In this document: positions 58,694 through 64,000 of the stretch, one piece after another | Position numbering within the stretch: position 1 is the stretch's first letter | Layout: every line of letters starts with the position of its first letter | Assembly: GCF_004664715.2 (NCBI RefSeq) | Contig: NC_051083.1 | Coordinates: 115,516,534 to 115,580,533 of the forward strand | Direction of reading: 5' to 3' | Origin: Peromyscus leucopus | Lineage: Eukaryota > Chordata > Mammalia > Rodentia > Cricetidae | Length of the DNA stretch: 64,000 nt | Position numbers and translations under genes: made by a program | Notes under the pieces: generated by a model | Told to the model about the DNA's origin: nothing | The model's database searches: none | The model's input: the letters and a program-made list of their open reading frames with translations, nothing else

Positions 58694-58835
58694 AACCCAG
58701 GTGTGGTTGTGCACATCCTTAATCCCAGCACTCAGGAGACACAGACAGGCAGATCTCTGTGAGTTCGAGGCCAGCCTGGCCTACAGAGTGAGATCCAGGC
58801 CAAATGGCCTATACAGAGAAATCCCATCAAAGAAG
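58694..58835 (+). mobile_element. B1 SINE with expanded purine tail
   Basis: CAGGTGTGGTTGTGCACATCC, TTAATCCCAGCACTCAGGAG and TTCGAGGCCAGCCTGGCCTA. Its A-tail has become the purine tract that follows. Confidence 0.92.
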
Positions 58836-58865
58836 AAAAGAAGAGAAGAGAAGAATAAAGCAATA

Positions 58866-58996
58866 GAAGAAGAAGGAGAAGGAGGAGGAGGAGAAGGAGA
58901 AGGAGAAGAAGAAAAAGAAGAAGAAGAAGAAGAAGAAGAAGAAGAAGAAGAAGAAGAAGAAGAAGAAGAGAAGCAGAGGAAGAGGAAGAAAAAGAG
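58866..58996. repeat. (GAA)n/(GGA)n purine tract
   Basis: About 130 bases, with more than 15 consecutive GAA units. It produces poly-Glu (58668-59027, +) and poly-Leu/Phe/Ser frames on the other strand, none of them genes. Confidence 0.97.
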
Positions 58997-59649
58997 AACA
59001 GGACATACTTTTTACAGTTGTTACTAACAATGAAAATCAAGCAAATGACATGCTGGGTCTGTATTATATTTTACAACTACATACAAATCTAAACTTATCT
59101 CAATAAAAATAATTTAATTAAAAATAAAAATTGATTGTTTTAAATATCCATAAAATCTGTGTGTCTCTAGCTAGACTGCTGTGTGTGAGAGAGAGTGGGG
59201 TGGGGAGAACCAAAGAGCCTTTAAGTGTATTATGTGTATTGCTAGGTGTTCTGGGTCACATGGTTTTTTGAGGAACCTCCACACTGATTTCCAGCCTCCA
59301 CATAGATTTTCATAATGCCTGCATATATGAAATCCCCCAACATTAAATTGAAGAAAATAAACAAAAATAAAGAATTCAAAAACAACCTATATCAGACATA
59401 AAACATGTGTTACAAATGCTATAGATAACAAAAGCACAAAAGATAGAGTGTTTAAGGCAATTTGGTTGGGAGACTATAAAGTATCACCATAGACTAGATG
59501 ACTTAAACAGTAAGTATTATTTTGCACAGTTTTGAATGCTGGAAAGTTTAAGATCAAGATGCACTTGGCCCTGTGTCTGTCATGGGTCCACCTCCTACTG
59601 GTAGATAGGCGAAGAACAGAGAGCAAGAACAAATCCTCATATCAATTCT
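58997..59649. other. Mostly unassigned, with an L1 scrap
   Basis: 59080-59125 continues the old L1 tail (CTCAATAAAAATAATTTAAT). 59247-59300 (GGGTCACATGGTTTTTTGAG) is a short reverse L1 ORF2 scrap. The rest is unassigned. Confidence 0.45.
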
Positions 59650-59745
59650 TTTTGTTTGTTTTTTTGTTTTGTTGAGACAGTTTTTCCGTGTAGCCCTGGT
59701 TGTTTCTGGAACTTGCTCTGTAGACCAGGCTGGCCTCGACCTCTC
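59650..59745 (-). mobile_element. B1 SINE, partial
   Basis: Reverse B1 3' two-thirds: TTGAGACAGTTTTTCCGTGTAG and TCTGTAGACCAGGCTGGCCTC. The 5' end is missing. Confidence 0.88.
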
Positions 59746-59764
59746 ATATTGCTTCTTATAGGGT

Positions 59765-60110
59765 ATTATATTAGTTTCCTATAAGCAAATACCTGAGGAG
59801 AACCAATTTGTGGAGGAAATACGTCTTGCTGCTGTGGCCAAATATCTGACAAAGCAGCCTAAGTAAGGAAGGGTCATTTGGGCTTACAATTTAAAGTTAC
59901 AGTCTATCTTGTTGGGGAAACATGGAGGCAGAAGTACGAATTCATTGTTCACAAGGACCCAGTTATCAAAACCCACAGTGACTCATTTTCTCCATTGAGC
60001 CTCCACCTCCTAACAACTCTACACTGTTCCAAAATAGCACCACCAACTAGTGACCTGGTGTTCATACATCTGAGCTTGTCAGAGGACATTTCACATTCAA
60101 ACCAAAAATG
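59765..60110. mobile_element. Interspersed rodent repeat, family not assigned
   Basis: ATTAGTTTCCTATAAGCAAAT start, GGGTCATTTGGGCTTACAAT, CTCCACCTCCTAACAACTC and ACATTTCACATTCAAACC are parts of a repeat common in rodents. I cannot name it with certainty. Confidence 0.5.
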
Positions 60111-60189
60111 CACTGATGTTATTCAGAAGGGCTACACATCTTTTGTTGTTGTTTCAGGGGAGTATTCATTCCTTTTATTTTTATATTGA

Positions 60190-60445
60190 AAGTAGATTTT
60201 TTTTTGCATACAGTGTATTTTGATTATGATTTCCCCTCCCTTAACTCCTTCCAGGACTCCTTCCAGGTCCTCTCTGACTCCCCACCCACCCAGGGCCCTG
60301 TCTCTCATTAGAATACAAACAGGCATCTAAAATAATCATAAAATAAAATAAGATTAAAACAAACAAACAATCTGAAATACGATGAAGCAAACAAACTACC
60401 AGGAGAAAAAGAACCAAAGAAAAAGCACAAGAAACACATGGAGGT

Positions 60446-60489
<44 letters not shown>

Positions 60490-61084
60490 TCTTACACACA
60501 GAAATGCCATTAAAAACAAAACAGAAAACAATGTGTATGCAAAGGACCTGCAAAGGAAAATAAACGAAGGAAGGAATGAATGAAGGTAAAGGAAAAGTAC
60601 AAATAATGCCCAGGCAAATCATTATAACACAGAAAACCTCTAAAAATGCCATCTATTGACTTTCTCCTGCCATGTATGGGGACTGCGCTTAAGAGTGGTT
60701 TGTATCCCCAGTGAAACTCCTTTGGAGAAAACAATTTTTTTTCATTTGCAAGCAGTCATCAATTGGAGACAGCTTCTGTACTAGGGGTGGGGGCTTCTGT
60801 CCACTTCCCCTCTCAGCACTGGTACACCCTCTGGCTTACACCCATGCAGGGACTCTTCCAGCTACCATAGTCTCTATATGTGCATATATGTGTCAGTTCT
60901 GATATGTTTGGGAGGCTTTGTTTCCTTGGTGTCTTCCAGCTCCTATGATCTTTCTGCCTCCTCTTTTGCAGAGTTCTCTGAGTGCTGAGAGGAGATATTT
61001 GACAGAGACATCACATTTAGGACTGAGTGTTCCAATGTCTCTCACTCTCTCCACGTTGTCCAGTTGTGGCTGTGTAGTATGAAT
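60190..61084 (-). mobile_element. L1 LINE 3'UTR, left part (split by LTR pile)
   Basis: The same long 3'UTR as 8365-10095. Its tail is at 60190 (TTGCATACAGTGTATTTTGA). It continues through the microsatellite and CCCAGTGAAACTCCTTTGG to the TTGTCCAGTTGTGGCTGTG point, and resumes at 63034 with GTTCCCATCTACTGC. Confidence 0.88.
60447..60488. repeat. (CA)n microsatellite in L1 3'UTR
   Basis: About 21 CA units; homologous in position to the (GT)n at 18667-18708. Confidence 0.96.
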
Positions 61085-61151
61085 CCTAAAACCCGGAGCC
61101 AGATATCAGGGTAAACACTGAAAGATCAGTGAGACAAAGGAACAAGCCACT
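61085..61151 (-). mobile_element. LTR-like element A, left part
   Basis: Starts TATGAATCCTAAAACCCGGAG; the homologous element B starts at 62013. It is cut by a solo LTR with duplication GCCACT and resumes at 61619. Confidence 0.65.
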
Positions 61152-61618
61152 TGTGGTGATATTTTAATTGTACTGACATGTGATTTTATTTGTCTGTTAA
61201 TAAATAAAATTTTCCTGGAGATCAGAGGTCATAGCGAGCCAGGGACAGGAGTCAGGCTGTGGTAGCCCAAGCTGTTAATCTGATCACACGGCAGGCAGTC
61301 TCTGTGTGGTCAAGGACACAGCCAAGTGTGGTGACCTTTGAGTCTTTAATCCCAGTACCAATCATAGAGACTAGGAGGTCTGTATAGACAGGCAGTGATG
61401 TGGAAGTCATGTGGCTGGGCTTAGAGCCAATGAGAAGGCAGAACAGGAAAGCAATAAAACTCAAGACACACAGGAAGAAGCTCTCTCTCTCAGGGGAAGG
61501 ACAACAGAGAGTGGTAAGCTAAAGGAAGTCATGGCTCTTGCTCTGATCTCTTAGGCTTTAACTCTGTATTTGGCTCTGTGTTTCTTACTTAATAAGACCA
61601 TTTAGAATTTCATCTACA
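61152..61618 (+). mobile_element. Solo LTR, plus orientation, provirus family
   Basis: 467 bases, TGTGGTGATA to CATCTACA. GCCACT at 61146-61151 is repeated at 61619-61624. It contains CCAATGAGAAGGCAGAACAG (CCAAT box), then GCAATAAAACTC (TATA-like), and the TTACTTAATAAGACC end block shared with the other LTRs. Confidence 0.94.
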
Positions 61619-62012
61619 GCCACTAGAGAAACTTCTCACCACAACAGAATCCTCAGGCCTAAACATAGGAGAGATCCTGTCTTTACAAACCCTCAGACTG
61701 AATGAATGCCTCTGAGTTCTTAGCCAAAAGCACTGAGTTCTTGTCTCCTCTTGCCTTATATGCCTTTCTCTGTCCAGCCATATAATTCCCTGTTTAAACA
61801 ATCCTACTGCCAGGATTAATGGTGTGCGTGCTTCCCAAATACTGGGAGCAAAGGCATGAGCTTTCAAGCTGGGATTAAAGGTGTGTGCCACCACTACCTG
61901 GCTCTGTTTCTCTTTTAAACTGAATTAATCTCATGTAGTCCAGGGTGGCTTTGAACTCACAGAGATCTAGACAGATCTCTGCCTTCAGAGTGCTAGGATT
62001 AAAGGTGTGTGC
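61619..62012 (-). mobile_element. LTR-like element A, right part
   Basis: It contains two B1-like blocks in reverse (GGGATTAAAGGTGTGTGCCA at about 61871 and AGGATTAAAGGTGTGTGC at about 61997). The outer end seems lost where it meets element B. Confidence 0.65.
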
Positions 62013-62570
62013 TATTGCACAAATCCTAATTGGTCTTAATAATAAAAAAAAAAACTGGAGCCAGATGTCAGGGTGAAAGCTGAAAGATCAAAGAAGCAGA
62101 GCAAGCCACAGCCACCACCTCTTAACCTCACCAACTCCTCAGCTTGAAGGAGCCAGTTCCTGTCTCCTCCATCCTTATATTCCCTTCGCTTCCCAGCCAT
62201 ATCACTTCCTGTCTCAATCTTCCTAGTGCTGGGATTAAAGGTGTGTGATTCCAAGTGCTGGAATTAAAGATGTTCTCTTTTAGACTGGATTAATCTCCTG
62301 TAGCCCAATGTGGCATTGAATTCACAGAAATCCAGATTGATCTCTGCCTCTGCCTCCTGAGTGCTCGGATTAAAGGTGTGTGCCACCACTGCCTGACCTC
62401 TATGGCAAACTCTGTGGCTAGCTCTGTCCTCTGATCTTCGGGCAAGCTTTATGTCCTAGATTACCACAGTGTGATACCACTGCCTGGCCTCTATGTTTAA
62501 TCTAGTGGCTGGCTCTGTCCTCTGATCTTCAGGCAAATTATATTTATTAGAGTACAAACAAAATATCACC
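62013..62570 (-). mobile_element. LTR-like element B with several B1-like blocks
   Basis: On the minus strand it starts TGGTGATATTTTGTTTG and ends ATTAAGACCAATTAGGATTT, so it is LTR-shaped and related to the provirus LTR at both ends. Inside are three or more GGATTAAAGGTGTGTG-type B1 5' segments. No 6-base flank is clear. Confidence 0.65.
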
Positions 62571-62588
62571 AAGTAGCTCTCTATTTTT

Positions 62589-63033
62589 TGTAGATGTAAC
62601 CAACAGTCTTATTAAATATGAAACACAGAACCAATGTAGAAGAGAAAGCCAAGAGGTCAGAGCTCAGAGATAAAATCTCACCCTTCCTCCTGTGGTGGTC
62701 CTAGGTCTCCGAAAAGGAACTACTTCCTGTGTGTACGTCTTTTCATAGTCTTTTTGTTCTGCCTTCTCATTGGTTGTAAACCCAAACACGTGACTGCCTC
62801 ATTACTGTCTGTATGTACAGCCCCCCAGGTCTTAAAGGCATATGTCTCCAATGCTGGCTGTATCCCTGAACACACAGAGATCTACCTAGCTCTTCTACCA
62901 AGTGCTGGGATTAAAGGCGTGTGCCACCACTGCCACACTCTTGCTATGGCTCTAATAGCTCTGACACCCGGGCAACTTTATTTATTAACATACAATCAAA
63001 ATCACATTTCAGTACAATTAGAATACCACCACA
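62589..63033 (-). mobile_element. Solo LTR, closest relative of the provirus LTRs
   Basis: 445 bases, TGTAGATGTA to ACCACCACA. ATTTTT at 62583-62588 is repeated at 63034-63039. It matches 1046-1466 along its whole length and keeps a longer B1-like block (CAAGTGCTGGGATTAAAGGC). The 115-codon frame over it is not a gene. Confidence 0.95.
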
Positions 63034-64000
63034 ATTTTTGTTCCCATCTACTGCAGGAGGAAGCTTCTCTGATGATGGCTGAACATAACACTGATTTATG
63101 AGTATAGCAGAATGTTGTTAACAGTTATTTTGTCTATGTTGCTTTATCCGAGCTTTAGTATTTGGATTTCCTATAGGTCCATGACCTATCTAATCTCAGG
63201 TTCTTGGCCACACAAGCAGTGTTGATCATGTGTTCTATCTCATGGAATGGACCTTATATCAAATTAGATCTTGGATGGTTACTCCAAGAAGCTTTGTGTG
63301 AATATTGTACCAATGTATCTTGCAAGCAGGTCATCACTGAGACTGAAGGGGTTAGAGCTGGGTACATGTTTACCTTTCGCCTCTGGTGGGGTGCAGAGTA
63401 CTTTCTAGTATCAGGAACACTAGTCAGTAGGGGTGAAGGCTCCAGAGAGGCACCAGCTCAACCTATTCATGTTCAACGGGTTATGTAGCTGTTGTCTTCA
63501 CTAATAGGGCCTTACCATCAGTTTGTGGATAGCAATCAAGAGCCTTGGCAATAACCTGGGTTGTTTGGGAGTTTCCATGGAGCCTGATTGACCAACAACT
63601 CAATTATATGTAGCCCATTCCCAGAAATGGAAGTTTCATTTGGTGACAAGAGATATCTAGTTGGGTCTTTGTCTACCTGTTATTTGATGATTCCATTTAG
63701 ATTTCTTTCATATGTGTATATATTTTAAGAAGCTTCTTCTATATTGGGTTTCCATATGACCCCCCCAATGGCCCTTAATTTTAGCTGTCCTCCTTGTATT
63801 GCTTCCCTTACTCCACTCTCCCCTCTCCTTTTGAACCTTCCATTCCTGCCCCACATCTATCCATCCATCCATACCTTGCTATTCTATGTCTCCTTCCTAA
63901 GGAGATCCATCCCTCCACCCTAGTCCCTTACTCTATACCTACCCTTTGTGGTTATATGGATTGTCACTTGCTTATCAAAGACTTGACTACTAAAATCCAC
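63034..64000 (-). mobile_element. L1 LINE 3'UTR, right part
   Basis: It resumes the L1 interrupted at 61084 and continues beyond the window. It aligns with 9028-9990, with blocks GGTGAAGGCTCCAGAGAGGCA, GGCCTTACCATCAGTTTGTGG and AAGAAGCTTCTTCTA. Confidence 0.88.

Noticed and set aside
58668..59040. 119-codon plus-strand frame with poly-Glu and minus-strand poly-Ser/Leu/Phe frames
   Set aside because: They are translations of a B1 and its GAA/GGA microsatellite.

Overview
The window is rodent genomic DNA and contains almost nothing but transposable elements. The organism is most likely a cricetid (hamster, vole or deer-mouse group). The reasons are abundant B1 and B2 SINEs, several rodent L1 3'UTR types, and B1 copies carrying an AGGAAAGGCGCAAAGCT-type internal module that I associate with cricetids. 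I see no intact host protein-coding gene and no RNA gene. The only gene-derived host sequences are a decayed olfactory receptor pseudogene (35690-36545, +) and an RPS23 processed pseudogene (28522-29040, -).

Layout. 1-8205: a plus-strand L1 (end of ORF2 plus 3'UTR) split by a nearly complete class II (ERVK/betaretrovirus-like) provirus on the minus strand (1046-7310). The provirus has two LTRs, 6-base target duplications (TCACCC), a lysine-tRNA-type primer binding site, a polypurine tract, an intact gag frame, a textbook -1 frameshift signal (GGGAAAC plus hairpin), and a fused protease-polymerase broken by one frameshift and truncated inside integrase; no env is visible. 8.3-27.7 kb: L1 3'UTR fragments of both orientations, B1/B2, MIR, L2, Charlie-like DNA transposon remnants, an LTR element split by a B1, microsatellites, and stretches where I recognise nothing. 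28.5-33.55 kb: a minus-strand L1 joined tail-to-head to the RPS23 retrocopy; the pair is bounded by a matching 9-mer. 33.6-36.5 kb: unique sequence, then the olfactory receptor pseudogene. 36.6-47.2 kb: SINEs, L1 3'UTR, MIR, L2 and DNA transposon remnants with long unannotatable stretches. 47.7-49.7 kb: an L1 3'UTR copy exactly bracketed by about 360-400 base direct repeats. 50-57.9 kb: a nest in which an older L1 holds a twin-primed (5'-inverted) L1 with 13-base target duplications and a solo LTR. 58-60.2 kb: older L1 pieces, B1 and long purine tracts. 60.2-64 kb: a minus-strand L1 3'UTR split by a pile of related LTRs.

The genes do not form a pathway. The window records repeated retrotransposition, and nesting gives relative ages: L1 before the provirus at 1-8 kb, old L1 before twin-primed L1 at 53-56 kb, and L1 before LTRs at 60-64 kb. 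Family names are recognition by eye; I could not search a repeat library, and boundaries without a stated target duplication are approximate to a few tens of bases.
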